A stretch of DNA of 64,000 nucleotides, taken from positions 3,966,501-4,030,500 of the forward strand of contig NZ_CP087952.1 in NCBI RefSeq assembly GCF_028752835.1. The letters run 5' to 3'. The stretch comes from Desulfosarcina sp. BuS5 (GTDB taxonomy: Bacteria; Desulfobacterota; Desulfobacteria; Desulfobacterales; BuS5). Shown piece after piece: positions 1 to 7,800 of the stretch. The translations under genes were made by a program, and so were the position numbers. The notes under the pieces are model-generated. The model was not told the origin of the DNA and made no database searches. It was given only the letters and a program-made list of their open reading frames with translations. Positions within the stretch are counted from its first letter, which is position 1, and each line of letters starts with the position of its first letter.

Positions 1-313
1 ATCCGGATCCGACGGAGTTAAAACAAGATACTAAAAATATGAACGCACAAATTCTTACGGCAAAATTCATAAATAACCTTTTTTACGTTCCGTTGGGAAA
101 TATATCTTTTTGGCCTTGATCATCGTTTCGGCCACAGATCCGGCTCAGACGCCTTGAAACTTCGCAGGAATGATGGTGAGCAAAGTTTTAAGTGTTACGT
201 GGTGTATTTCTTAAAACTTAAAACCTAAAACTTTTATTTCTTACATGGACAGTCGGGCTGACAGCATTTGCTACCTGGCCGAAACGATGATCAAGGCCAT
301 CTTTTATTGTCAA
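1..313. other. Flank beyond the integrase 3' end, no gene seen
   Basis: No convincing coding region is visible here. The stretch holds a 24-bp inverted repeat (separate entry) and AT-rich sequence ending at the integrase stop codon. It marks the side of the integron away from the cassettes. Confidence 0.6.
111..299. repeat. 24-bp perfect inverted repeat
   Basis: The arm at 111-134 (begins TGGCCTTGATCATCG) is the exact reverse complement of 276-299, with 141 bp between. The right arm ends 15 bases before the integrase stop. It could be a bidirectional terminator-like structure or the ends of a small insertion; no transposase lies between the arms. Confidence 0.7.
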
Positions 314-1348
314 TCACCACTGATCCAATGGACTCTCTATCGCGTCAATATCTTTTTTCATCACATGGGTATAAATTTCTGTGGTTTTTACATCAGCGTG
401 ACCCATCAATGTTTGCAATACTCTGATATTTATACCATTTTCCAACATATGCGTTGCAAAACTATGACGAAGGGTATGACATCCTGCTTTTTTATGAATT
501 CCCGATTGAGTCACTGCCCGTTTTACCGCTTTTTGAAGTCCTGTTTCTAAAACATGATGACGCATTTCCCTACCTGACCGAGGATCAATTGATCGTTTTT
601 TTGCGGGAAAAACATATTGCCATCCCGTTTCCCTTGCCGCATTCGGATACTTCCTGTCCAGTGCGTGGGGCAAGTAAACCGCCCCGAATCCTTCCACCAG
701 ATCCTCGTGATGCTGCACAATCACTCGATCAATATGGAAACGTAATTCATCCCGAATATTTTGTGGAAGCACGCTCAGCCTGTCTTTTCCTCCTTTTCCT
801 CCTCTGACATAAATTTTGTTTTGACCAAAATCGACATCCTGAATCCTTAATCGAATACATTCCATCAAGCGTAACCCGGCGCCATACAACAGTTTTGCCA
901 TTAACAAATGGGTTCCTTTCAGTTTTAAAAACATGCCTTGAACTTCCTCTTTCGTCAAAACCGTTGGAGGATGTACCTTTTTCTTTGAGCGTATAGGCAT
1001 CATTTCTCCCTCAATAGGCATATCCAAAACCTCCCTATAAAGGAAAACCAGGGCATTTAAAGCCTGACGCTGTGTGGATGCCGCCACATTTTTTTTACCC
1101 ACCAGGTTTGACAGAAAGGCTTCAACTTGTTGTCTCCCCATTTCTCGTGGATGGGTCTTTCCTCCATAATAGTGGATATACCGCACAATCCATTGACAAT
1201 ACGTAACTTCTGTGCGATATGCATAATGATGGTAACGTAAAACTTCTTTGACTTGATCCATTAATTTTGCTTTTGGATCAGGACGGAATCTGCGTTTATT
1301 CTGCATCATATTTACTTTAATATCGTAATAAGTGTAAAAATTGGTCAA
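314..1348 (-). CDS. intI: Integron integrase (IntI-type tyrosine recombinase)
   Basis: Site-specific recombinase that would integrate and excise gene cassettes at attI and attC. The N-terminal core-binding domain is followed by the catalytic domain with Arg in GAGLRLMECIRLR, the HTLRHSFATHML box, LMGHADVKTTEIYTHV with the second His, and the nucleophile Tyr in IYTH. Between the Arg and the His box is the extra segment specific to IntI proteins (around LPHALDRKYPNAARETGW), which separates it from XerC/D and phage integrases. At 344 codons it is slightly long; the double Met at codons 14-15 (about 1306-1309) is the likelier start and gives the usual size of about 330 aa. It is divergent from the cassettes, as in most integrons. 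It looks intact. Confidence 0.96.
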   Translation of the reverse strand: MTNFYTYYDIKVNMMQNKRRFRPDPKAKLMDQVKEVLRYHHYAYRTEVTYCQWIVRYIHYYGGKTHPREMGRQQVEAFLSNLVGKKNVAASTQRQALNALVFLYREVLDMPIEGEMMPIRSKKKVHPPTVLTKEEVQGMFLKLKGTHLLMAKLLYGAGLRLMECIRLRIQDVDFGQNKIYVRGGKGGKDRLSVLPQNIRDELRFHIDRVIVQHHEDLVEGFGAVYLPHALDRKYPNAARETGWQYVFPAKKRSIDPRSGREMRHHVLETGLQKAVKRAVTQSGIHKKAGCHTLRHSFATHMLENGINIRVLQTLMGHADVKTTEIYTHVMKKDIDAIESPLDQW

Positions 1349-1472
1349 TAAATGTAATATGTGTACTAAATATATATTTTATGCGGATTTTGTTGTTTAA
1401 TATAACAATATGCGTAAAAAAGCGCAACCTATATGCGAAAATAACATGTACTTTTTTACACTTATTGCTCTG
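1349..1472. promoter_or_regulatory. attI: attI-like region and divergent promoter region
   Basis: AT-rich spacer between the integrase start and the first inserted unit. The junction CTTATTGCTCTG followed by ATAAG gives the attI crossover G at 1472. The promoters for intI and for the cassettes (Pc) are expected here, but I cannot pick -35/-10 pairs with confidence. Confidence 0.65.
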
Positions 1473-1673
1473 ATAAGTTGACCGTGAGCTCCGCTGCGCT
1501 ACGCACACGGTCAACTTATCGCCGGCTGTCGAGTTCCTCGAACGTCCTTGACAGGTTCCGCTCACGCTCCACCTATCAAGGGCGTTCGAGCCGACTGCGA
1601 TTCTCGACACTGAATGAAAAAAAACCGCCTTTTTCATTCAGTGCCTGCGATTCTCGCGGCTCAACAGCCGGCG
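1473..1673 (+). repeat. Structured 201-bp unit, copy 1 (at attI)
   Basis: Layout shared by all copies: hairpin H1 (arms GATAAGTTGACCGTG and CACGGTCAACTTATC, the first G being the attI/attC base); then an outer stem (GCCGGCTGTCGAG with CTCAACAGCCGGC) enclosing H2 (arms CGAACGTCCTTGACAGGT / ACCTATCAAGGGCGTTCG) and H3 (arms CACTGAATGAAAAA / TTTTTCATTCAGTG). It ends in GGCG, followed by TTA of the next cassette. This copy directly occupies attI. It has GCTGCGCT where most copies have GCTACGCT in the H1 loop. Confidence 0.93.
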
Positions 1674-1736
1674 TTAGCGTATAAGGATATATAATTTAGA
1701 CTATTTTTTTAATAAAGTTAAAAAAGGGTAAAATAA

Positions 1737-1916
1737 ATGGAATTAAAAGAAAAAATAAAAAAAGAAATTGACTCTATCCCAGAAGAATATTTATTTCAGT
1801 TAGAAAAATATATTAAAATTTTAAAAAATAACATTCAAAAGGAAAAACGAATAAAAACTCTTCATTTACAAGGAAAATTTGACAAAGTAAACATAAGAAA
1901 AATGGCATATGAGTAA
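1737..1916 (+). CDS. Putative VapB-like antitoxin, 59 aa
   Basis: Small acidic/basic protein starting MELKEKIKKEIDSIPEE and ending in KFDKVNIRKMAYE. The start follows a purine-rich site (AAAAAGGGTAAAATAA). The reading frame overlaps the next gene's ATG by 8 nt, the usual coupling of antitoxin and PIN toxin. The LQGKFDKVNI segment resembles the DUF2281/VapB-type C-terminus that binds the toxin. It is the first gene after attI. Family assignment rests mainly on context. Confidence 0.7.
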   Translation: MELKEKIKKEIDSIPEEYLFQLEKYIKILKNNIQKEKRIKTLHLQGKFDKVNIRKMAYE

Positions 1917-2325
1917 TTCTATATTAATAGACACAAATGTTCTTATTTACGCAGTTGATGCTGATTCTCAGTTTCATAACCGAGCATGGAATATTTTATT
2001 AGATCCAGAAGTAAGACTTTTTACAACATCAAAGAATATTTCTGAATTTTTAGTAGTCTTGACAAGAAATGTAGAGATAGGATTATCAACAGGTGAATGT
2101 TTGGAGATATTAAAAGAATTATTAAGAGATATTGTTGTGCTTTATCCCACCCCGAAATCATTTAAAATCTTTGAGGAATTAATTCAAAAATATAATCCTC
2201 GTGGTTTATGGATACATGATGTGGAAATAGCTAGTATTGGCATTTCATATGGTGTTTCAACTATAGTTACGAGAAATGTTTCTGATTTTAGACGAATAAA
2301 GGAAATAAGTATAAAAGAAATATAA
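1909..2325 (+). CDS. vapC: PIN-domain ribonuclease toxin (VapC-like)
   Basis: 138-aa single PIN domain, a metal-dependent RNase that as VapC toxins cleaves tRNA or rRNA. The acidic active-site set is visible: Asp in ILIDTNVLIYAVD, Glu in NISEFLVVLTR, Asp in WIHDVEIASIG and Asp in TRNVSDF. Length is normal for the family. The upstream overlapping small gene is the likely antitoxin. A first-position cassette next to attI would be the best expressed; TA pairs are commonly found stabilising large integron arrays. Confidence 0.9.
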   Translation: MSNSILIDTNVLIYAVDADSQFHNRAWNILLDPEVRLFTTSKNISEFLVVLTRNVEIGLSTGECLEILKELLRDIVVLYPTPKSFKIFEELIQKYNPRGLWIHDVEIASIGISYGVSTIVTRNVSDFRRIKEISIKEI

Positions 2326-2342
2326 TCATTACAAACGGTTAC

Positions 2343-2418
2343 GCTAACAAGGCGCTCCAGTGGACTCGCAACCCGCCTGCGCCTATGGCTTAGCGGTTGC
2401 TCGCCACTGAGCTTTGCG
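2343..2418 (+). other. attC: attC of the VapBC cassette
   Basis: Left core GCTAACAAGGCGCTCC and right arm CCACTGAGCTTTGCG pair imperfectly. The crossover G is 2418, where the TT of the core is displaced by the inserted unit to 2620. Confidence 0.88.
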
Positions 2419-2619
2419 ATAAGTTGACCGTGAGCTCCGCTACGCTACGCACACGGTCAACTTATCGCCGGCTGTCGAGTTCCTCGAACGTCCTTGACAG
2501 GTTCCGCTCACGCTCCACCTATCAAGGGCGTTCGAGCCGACTGCGATTCTCGACACTGAATGAAAAAAAACCGCCTTTTTCATTCAGTGCCTGCGATTCT
2601 CGCGGCTCAACAGCCGGCG
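2419..2619 (+). repeat. Structured 201-bp unit, copy 2
   Basis: Consensus copy. H1 occupies 2418-2466 and the Y-shaped part 2467-2618. It separates the attC G at 2418 from TTAGGC at 2620. Confidence 0.93.
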
Positions 2620-2660
2620 TTAGGCCAGAGATGGTTACAACAGAGAGATAAATTGCTATA

Positions 2661-2978
2661 ATGGAAATTGACAATATCATTAATGCTATACAAGGCAACA
2701 GAATACGGATTACCGATCATGCTGATGAAGAAGGTGAATCCGATCAATTGACATTTGATGAAATATATTTCTCGGTTTTTCATGGCGCAATTATTGAAGA
2801 TTATCCAGATGATAAGCCATATCCGAGTTGCCTTATTTATGGCCAAACTTTTAGCGGTGATCCTGTTCACAGCGTTTGGGCTTTTAATGATGAGAATCAA
2901 TGGGCTGTTCTCATAACAGTCTATCGCCCAGATCCCGATCGCTGGATTAATTTCCGAGTAAGGAGAAAAAAATCATGA
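2661..2978 (+). CDS. DUF4258 toxin-like protein
   Basis: 105 aa with the DUF4258 pattern: an N-terminal ITDHADEEGESDQLTFDEI helix region, then IIEDYPDDKPYPSCLIYG and TVYRPDPDRW. DUF4258 proteins are compact RelE/MqsR-like folds usually paired with a YgiT-type zinc-finger antitoxin, which is what follows with a 4-nt ATGA overlap. A role as a ribonuclease toxin is inferred from that pairing; catalytic residues are not certain. Confidence 0.85.
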   Translation: MEIDNIINAIQGNRIRITDHADEEGESDQLTFDEIYFSVFHGAIIEDYPDDKPYPSCLIYGQTFSGDPVHSVWAFNDENQWAVLITVYRPDPDRWINFRVRRKKS

Positions 2979-3268
2979 TGCCATTTAAAAAATGTCCAAT
3001 TTGCGGTGGTGAACTGAAAGAGAAGGAAGTAGAAAAACTTCTGCGTGGTGGAAATCATACGGCAACTCTACGAGTCCATGCTGAAGTATGCTTGTATTGT
3101 GGGGAACGCTTATATACTGAAGAGACGGTAAGGTTCTTTGAGCAAATCAGAAACAAATTGAAACACCAGGAGCTGTTGGGTTTTCAGCCCTTGGGACAAT
3201 CATTTAAGGTAGATGTCAATTGGCCTAACAAAGCAAATGCAGCCGACGCTCGTACCTCGCGCGGCTGA
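2975..3268 (+). CDS. YgiT/MqsA-type zinc-finger antitoxin
   Basis: Two CxxC pairs (CPICGGELKEK and CLYCGERLY) form the YgiT-type zinc finger. The helix EETVRFFEQIRNKLKHQ follows. There is no separate C-terminal HTH as in MqsA, so it is the short form. The last 15 or so codons run into the attC, so the cassette junction supplies the stop codon. It forms an operon with the DUF4258 gene. Confidence 0.85.
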   Translation: MMPFKKCPICGGELKEKEVEKLLRGGNHTATLRVHAEVCLYCGERLYTEETVRFFEQIRNKLKHQELLGFQPLGQSFKVDVNWPNKANAADARTSRG

Positions 3269-3277
3269 TTTGCAACG
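3223..3277 (+). other. attC: attC of the DUF4258/YgiT cassette
   Basis: GCCTAACAAAGCAAATGCAG pairs with CGGCTGATTTGCAACG; crossover G is 3277, followed by TTATACC. No structured unit is inserted here. Confidence 0.9.
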
Positions 3278-3313
3278 TTATACCTGTACAATAATTTGAT
3301 TTAGAGGTTTTTC

Positions 3314-3970
3314 ATGATTCCCTATTTATTTATGGTGGCAATTAGTGGGTTTATAGTAGCAAGGCATGCAAAACTCAAAGGAAGAAGCCCAGTAGAATGG
3401 TTCATCTTTGGCGCATTGGTGCCTGGGATATCACTTCTAGTCGTTGGGCTAATCAAACCATGGGATCAATTTGATTATAATAAAACTTTAACCAATAACG
3501 GTCAGCTACAAGAAGATTACGAAAACGACACGCTGGATCAAAAAGACATTGATGATAATTCAACTTCTTTTGAAGATCATGGTGCTCTTTCTGAGGATTT
3601 TGAAAAGATTCGTTCTGAATATTTTAAAGCAGAAAGGTTAAAAAAAGAAGCTGAGACAGACAGGGAAAAAGCAAGGTTGGCACGTCAAGAAGCCGAAGAA
3701 ATAAGGCGAAAAGCTTTTGAGGAATGGGAGAAAATCAGAACAAATTTGAATGCATCTAAACATGACATGGAAAATCCTTATAATGTACTAGGAGTTCATG
3801 AAAATGATTCATTTGACACAATTAAAGAGGTTTATAGAAAACTCGTACAAATCTATCATCCTGACAAACACATGAGAACTAATAGATTATCAATAAAACA
3901 AAAGAATAATCTGCTATCTCGTATTAATGCTGCCTATGATTGGATTGCAGAACATCATGGAAAAATGTAG
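3314..3970 (+). CDS. Membrane-anchored J-domain protein
   Basis: 218 aa. Two N-terminal hydrophobic segments (about residues 3-20 and 30-47) are followed by an acidic linker, a strongly charged coiled coil (about 95-150, rich in K/E/R) and a C-terminal J domain with the diagnostic HPDK (LVQIYHPDKHMRTN). J domains stimulate the ATPase of DnaK/Hsp70, so this is probably a membrane co-chaperone recruiting DnaK to an unknown client. It stands alone in its cassette. Coiled coil plus membrane segments is not the standard DnaJ or DjlA layout. Confidence 0.85.
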   Translation: MIPYLFMVAISGFIVARHAKLKGRSPVEWFIFGALVPGISLLVVGLIKPWDQFDYNKTLTNNGQLQEDYENDTLDQKDIDDNSTSFEDHGALSEDFEKIRSEYFKAERLKKEAETDREKARLARQEAEEIRRKAFEEWEKIRTNLNASKHDMENPYNVLGVHENDSFDTIKEVYRKLVQIYHPDKHMRTNRLSIKQKNNLLSRINAAYDWIAEHHGKM

Positions 3971-3980
3971 AATGACTTTG

Positions 3981-4033
3981 GTATAACCTCGCTAATTCAG
4001 CCGACGCAAAAAGCCGCGCGGCTGATTAGCCCG
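3981..4033 (+). other. attC: attC of the J-domain cassette
   Basis: GTATAACCTCGCTAATTCAG pairs with CGGCTGATTAGCCCG; crossover G is 4033. No inserted unit. Confidence 0.88.
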
Positions 4034-4050
4034 TTGGCCTGAAAAAATCC

Positions 4051-4105
4051 TTGACGATTAAATTTTTTATGTATATACTTCGGATATACATTAGGAGGTG
4101 ATCAT
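4051..4105 (+). promoter_or_regulatory. mazEF promoter, operator and ribosome-binding site
   Basis: TTGACG at 4051-4056, a 17-bp spacer and TATACT at 4074-4079 form a good sigma-70 promoter. An inverted repeat TGTATAT (4070-4076) / ATATACA (4084-4090) overlaps the -10 box and is a likely MazE/MazF autoregulatory operator. AGGAGGTG at 4093-4100 is a full Shine-Dalgarno, 5 nt before ATG 4106. Confidence 0.82.
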
Positions 4106-4354
4106 ATGCTTGCAAAAATTCAAAAATGGGGAAATAGTCAAGGACTTCGCATCACAAAGGCATTGCTTTCAGATGCGCAGATAAATGTAGGCGATGACGT
4201 CAATATTTTTGTAAAAGACGGCGCCTTAATCGTCACCCCGGCCCAAAAAGTCCGTAAGAAATATAATCTCAAGGATCTTGTTGCGAAAATTCCCAAAGGA
4301 CATCAAACCAAAGAAACCGATTGGGGAGAACCAGTTGGAAAAGAGGTCTGGTAA
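4106..4354 (+). CDS. mazE: MazE-type antitoxin (AbrB/SpoVT fold)
   Basis: 82 aa beginning MLAKIQKWGNSQGLRI, the classic swapped-hairpin DNA-binding start of MazE. The C-terminal half (about 50-82) is the expected flexible toxin-binding tail. It would neutralise MazF and repress its own promoter at the inverted repeat just upstream. Its stop codon is directly followed by the mazF ATG. Confidence 0.93.
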   Translation: MLAKIQKWGNSQGLRITKALLSDAQINVGDDVNIFVKDGALIVTPAQKVRKKYNLKDLVAKIPKGHQTKETDWGEPVGKEVW

Positions 4355-4693
4355 ATGTCAGTCTATATTCCGAAGCAGGGAGACATAATCGCAATTACAT
4401 TTGATCCACAAGCTGGGCATGAGCAAAAAGGACGCCGACCAGCATTGGTTGTCAGCAAGGATCTATTCAATAGAAGCACTGGTTTATCTATTGTGTGCCC
4501 AATTACAAATACTGACCGTGACTTTCCCTTTCACGTATCAATACCAGAGGCAAGCAAGTTGACCGGTTTCGTCATGGTTGAGCAAGTAAAATCAGTTGAT
4601 TTCCGAGCTCGCCGTGTTAAACGTATCGAGCGGCGGAACGACGAACTGTTGTCTGAAGTACTTTCAATATTAGATGCTTGTATATATGAATAG
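4355..4693 (+). CDS. mazF: MazF/PemK-type endoribonuclease toxin
   Basis: 112 aa with the MazF signature: PKQGDIIAITFDPQAGHEQKGRRPALVVS, the CPITNT segment, and the C-terminal SVDFRARRVKR. The conserved Arg (GRRPA) and Thr (ITNT) that form the active site are present. Full length for the family. Translationally coupled to mazE (no spacing). It cleaves mRNA at short motifs when freed of MazE. Confidence 0.95.
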   Translation: MSVYIPKQGDIIAITFDPQAGHEQKGRRPALVVSKDLFNRSTGLSIVCPITNTDRDFPFHVSIPEASKLTGFVMVEQVKSVDFRARRVKRIERRNDELLSEVLSILDACIYE

Positions 4694-4747
4694 GCCAACC
4701 AAGGCATTCAGCAGACCGCAAACAGCCGCGGCTGCTGATGCCCGCCG
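4693..4747 (+). other. attC: attC of the mazEF cassette
   Basis: GGCCAACCAAGGCATTCAGC pairs with GCTGCTGATGCCCGCCG; crossover G is 4747, followed by TTAGGG. It begins right at the mazF stop codon. No inserted unit. Confidence 0.88.
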
Positions 4748-4772
4748 TTAGGGTTTCAAAAAGGAGAAATAC

Positions 4773-5546
4773 TTGGATAAAAATGAGTTAAAAACTATCC
4801 TAAAGCGGCTGATAGATGAGGCTCTTGTAATTGCCCCGTCAATAAAACGTGTAGAAACAGGTGGGAAGTACGGTACTGTAACTGATGAGGAGCTAAACGT
4901 TGATGCATTTGTAACTTGGGAGATTGAATCGCGATCAATATTGAGTCAGTTGTCAAATAGTTATCCTATATTTAAAGATATTTACAAGGACTATACAGAT
5001 GAGAAGAATGCCTCAAAGAGGTATCACAGTAAATCTATTCTAGTTCACAAAATACAACAGCTGCTTGCTGGAGCACTAGTCATGCTTGATTCACCATTGC
5101 TTGAACCTCAAACAAATATTTTGCCATCAATTAAGCAGCTATCAGTGGACTCAAGTTATGCATTCATAGCGATGCCAATAGACCCTGATGATCATCAACT
5201 GATAGATGTTCTAGACGCAATTAAGGAGGCTGCCAAGAAATGTGATATCCATGCGGAAAGAATCGACGAGCCTCAATCGAATGAAAGAATCACTGATAGA
5301 ATACTCGAATCAATCAGTCGTGCAGGATACATAATTGTTGATTTGACACATTCTCGACCTAATGTTTTCTTCGAGGCTGGCTATGCACATGGCCTTGGGA
5401 AGATTCCAATTTATATTGCCAGACAAGGATCAAAGCTTGAATTCGACTTGAAAGATTACCCAGTATTATTTTTCAAAAACCTAAGGGAGCTGAAAGACTC
5501 TCTTGAAAAGCGTCTCAAGGGCTTGAGCACAAGTACCGGACCCTAA
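4773..5546 (+). CDS. TIR-like / nucleoside deoxyribosyltransferase-fold protein
   Basis: 257 aa. TTG at 4773 is the start, preceded by AAAAAGGAGAAATAC; no good ATG is nearby. The N-terminal 130 residues are helical and unrecognised. The C-terminal part (about 128-250) has the flavodoxin-like pattern of TIR-like nucleotide-hydrolase or deoxyribosyltransferase domains: YAFIAMPIDPDD, ITDRILESISRAGYIIVDLT, and RPNVFFEAGYAHGLGK with the likely catalytic Glu. Such domains act on NAD or nucleotides in several bacterial immune systems. A defence effector role is inference. The TAA stop lies inside the attC left core. Confidence 0.75.
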   Translation: MDKNELKTILKRLIDEALVIAPSIKRVETGGKYGTVTDEELNVDAFVTWEIESRSILSQLSNSYPIFKDIYKDYTDEKNASKRYHSKSILVHKIQQLLAGALVMLDSPLLEPQTNILPSIKQLSVDSSYAFIAMPIDPDDHQLIDVLDAIKEAAKKCDIHAERIDEPQSNERITDRILESISRAGYIIVDLTHSRPNVFFEAGYAHGLGKIPIYIARQGSKLEFDLKDYPVLFFKNLRELKDSLEKRLKGLSTSTGP

Positions 5547-5606
5547 CCATTTTCTGCACCTGACCGGTGTTCCGCTGCCGCTCCACACCGGCAGGTGAGA
5601 AATACG
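5541..5606 (+). other. attC: attC of the TIR-like cassette
   Basis: CCCTAACC at the left core; CACCTGACCGGTGTTCCG pairs with CACACCGGCAGGTGAG. Crossover G is 5606. Confidence 0.87.
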
Positions 5607-5807
5607 ATAAGTTGACCGTGAGCTCCGCTACGCTACGCACACGGTCAACTTATCGCCGGCTGTCGAGTTCCTCGAACGTCCTTGACAGGTTCCGCTCACG
5701 CTCCACCTATCAAGGGCGTTCGAGCCGACTGCGATTCTCGACACTGAATGAAAAAAAACCGCCTTTTTCATTCAGTGCCTGCGATTCTCGCGGCTCAACA
5801 GCCGGCG
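5607..5807 (+). repeat. Structured 201-bp unit, copy 3
   Basis: Consensus copy; followed by TTGTAAACC of the gene-less cassette. Confidence 0.93.
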
Positions 5808-6418
5808 TTGTAAACCTTCTCGCAGGCTTAATTTTGAGTTTTATTTTTCACTGTCTGTTTTGCTAACAACCGTTGCCGGTATCTGCCGGTTATCGTTTTT
5901 GCTGGCGTTTCTTGTTACTTTTTTGAACGTCAGCTTCGGCAAGCATTTTACAGGTTTCACTGTTTCGGTACTCGGCGACATCTCGCCTTGCTTTTTGCGG
6001 CTTTTTTGGTAAAGTCAGCATCGCATCAACAAACATTGTTGCAGAATGCCGCAAACAGCGGTTTTCTCTTTGGCAACCGATGTTTTTATTGTCATTATTC
6101 CAGCATTCGGTTGCATCTCGTTCCGCTTTCTGTGACTATTTCTCAAGGCGTTGCTTATTGTTTTAACTGGTTATGCTGCAAGCGCCGGCAAACAGCGGTG
6201 TGTTCGCCAACTTTGCATTATTTGCAAGCGTTTAATTACGCTTTCTCAAATCCGGCTGCTTTACAAAAAGCAGGTCGTCGTATCCGGTAGGGGTTTACAA
6301 CAAAACACTACACCCGACCGTCAACAGCGGTGCTTTTTTTTGAAATGTTGTCTTCCGCATAAATGTTGTCGTTTGCGGAAGGTCTTGTCCCGCATGTTGG
6401 CGGCCGGTGAGTTCATCG
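5808..6418 (+). repeat. Gene-less 611-bp cassette, copy A
   Basis: Nearly identical to 25752-26362. Short open frames are present but lack start sites and family features. It ends GAGTTCATCG at 6418, followed directly by TTCGCC, so this copy has no structured unit at its right end whereas copy B does. It contains many short inverted repeats. I see no convincing protein. Confidence 0.85.
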
Positions 6419-6443
6419 TTCGCCTTCACAGAAAGACAACACA

Positions 6444-7262
6444 ATGGATTTGGGGAAAATTATAGATAAACATTATGGCTGGCTGAATCCAGTACTTATT
6501 TTCTTTACTACTGTTACATCTGCTTTGTTTAGTTACGAGCCTTCACTGGAGTATCAGAACTCCCATCCAATTAAAATAAAAATATATAATGCTTATCATG
6601 ATATAAACATTTATGTTTTTATTGTTTTCGCTTTGTTGTTATTGATCGTTACCGCTGTTAATTATCGTAACAGAAAAACAATATCTAAACTAAGCAGAAG
6701 TCTTAAAAATTCAGAAAAAATAAATGAAAAAATATCTGAAAATATAAAGGAATTGTTTAGTGGGCACTTATATAAACTAGCAAATCAGAGACTTTCTTTC
6801 TCTCCAACTGAGAGAATAACATTGTATTTACATAATGGTAACAATTCATTTGTTCCATTTGCAAGGTACTCTTCAAACCCAAATTTTAGCAAGCCAGGAA
6901 GGACCTTGTATCCAGCAAATGCAGGGTGCATATGTAGAGGGTGGGAAGATAAGTGGCATTTTCGTACATTTGAGAATGATGCGGAAATGACTATTCTGAG
7001 TTGCGATGAGTATGGAATGGACAGAGATGTCGTTGACACTTTAAAAATGAGGTCATTGCTATTTGCAGTTGCGAGAATTGACAATAATGATAGGGAACCA
7101 ATTGGTGTGTTGGTTGTTGAGTCAATGGATAACAGTAAATACACTGAGCGTCAAATAAGAAATATACTTTATGAACACAAGGAGTATTTGTGGGAAATGA
7201 TAAGTGTTCTAATTGGATTTATCCCTACTCCGCATGACGCAAGCACCATAGAGGAGGATTAG
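6444..7262 (+). CDS. Membrane protein with GAF-like domain
   Basis: 272 aa. Two membrane segments (about residues 12-30 and 54-74) precede a short coiled coil (75-112) and a cytoplasmic GAF-like domain (about 115-240) with ERITLYLHNGNNSFVPFARY, GRTLYPANAGCI and PIGVLVVESMD. GAF domains bind small ligands or nucleotides. The stop codon is 1 nt before the next gene's start, so the two are co-translated. Next to a Panacea-domain gene it could be the toxin or sensor half of a pair; that role is inferred from position only. Confidence 0.75.
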   Translation: MDLGKIIDKHYGWLNPVLIFFTTVTSALFSYEPSLEYQNSHPIKIKIYNAYHDINIYVFIVFALLLLIVTAVNYRNRKTISKLSRSLKNSEKINEKISENIKELFSGHLYKLANQRLSFSPTERITLYLHNGNNSFVPFARYSSNPNFSKPGRTLYPANAGCICRGWEDKWHFRTFENDAEMTILSCDEYGMDRDVVDTLKMRSLLFAVARIDNNDREPIGVLVVESMDNSKYTERQIRNILYEHKEYLWEMISVLIGFIPTPHDASTIEED

Positions 7263-7263
7263 G

Positions 7264-7800
7264 ATGGCATCGATAAGAGATATCTGTTTGTATATACTAA
7301 GAAAATACCCACATAAAGATGAGCTTTCAAATGCTCGATTAACCAAAATGATATACTTATCTGATTGGCTAAACTCGATAAAGCATGGGAAGCAAATTAC
7401 AGATATCGAATGGTTTTATGACAATTATGGGCCGTTCGTTTGGGATGTATTTAATGAAATAGCCCAAAATGATGACTTGTTTAGTATTGAAGCAACCTAT
7501 AATTTATATGGCGGAGAAAAAAAGCTTGTTACTTTAAAGAAAAAGGAAACCCCAGAGATTTCTGAATCAGAAAAAGAAATCATTGATAAAGTTATTGAGA
7601 AAACAAAGTCAATGTACTGGAATGATTTTATCAAACTTGTTTATTCAACTTATCCTATTTTAAGTTCTGAAAAATATACTCATTTAAACTTGATTGACAA
7701 GGCAAAGGAATATAAAAAACAAAAGCAATTAAAGGGCGAACAAAGCGCTTCTCGTGCCAAGATAAATCCGAATCGTTGGGATAAGACACAAGGTCTTTGA
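7264..7800 (+). CDS. Panacea (DUF4065) domain protein, C-terminus altered by intron
   Basis: The Panacea pattern is clear: NARLTKMIYLSDWLNSIKHG, ITDIEWFYDNYGPFVWDVFN and a helical C-terminal half. Panacea is an antitoxin domain found beside many unrelated toxins (PanAT systems). The group II intron entering at 7754 replaces the last codons. Without the intron the frame reads ...GEQSAS-LEPDRYSADAS and stops in the attC, so the domain itself is intact. Confidence 0.85.
   Translation: MASIRDICLYILRKYPHKDELSNARLTKMIYLSDWLNSIKHGKQITDIEWFYDNYGPFVWDVFNEIAQNDDLFSIEATYNLYGGEKKLVTLKKKETPEISESEKEIIDKVIEKTKSMYWNDFIKLVYSTYPILSSEKYTHLNLIDKAKEYKKQKQLKGEQSASRAKINPNRWDKTQGL

Noticed and set aside
1473-1673. 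A promoter inside the unit (TTGACA in H2 with a possible -10 17 bp on).
   Set aside because: The -10 position reads ACCTAT, a poor match, and the TTGACA is TTGATA in diverged copies.
5988-6465. Overlapping open frames in the 611-bp gene-less cassette.
   Set aside because: No ribosome-binding sites, low-complexity composition, and the frames run across the cassette junction.
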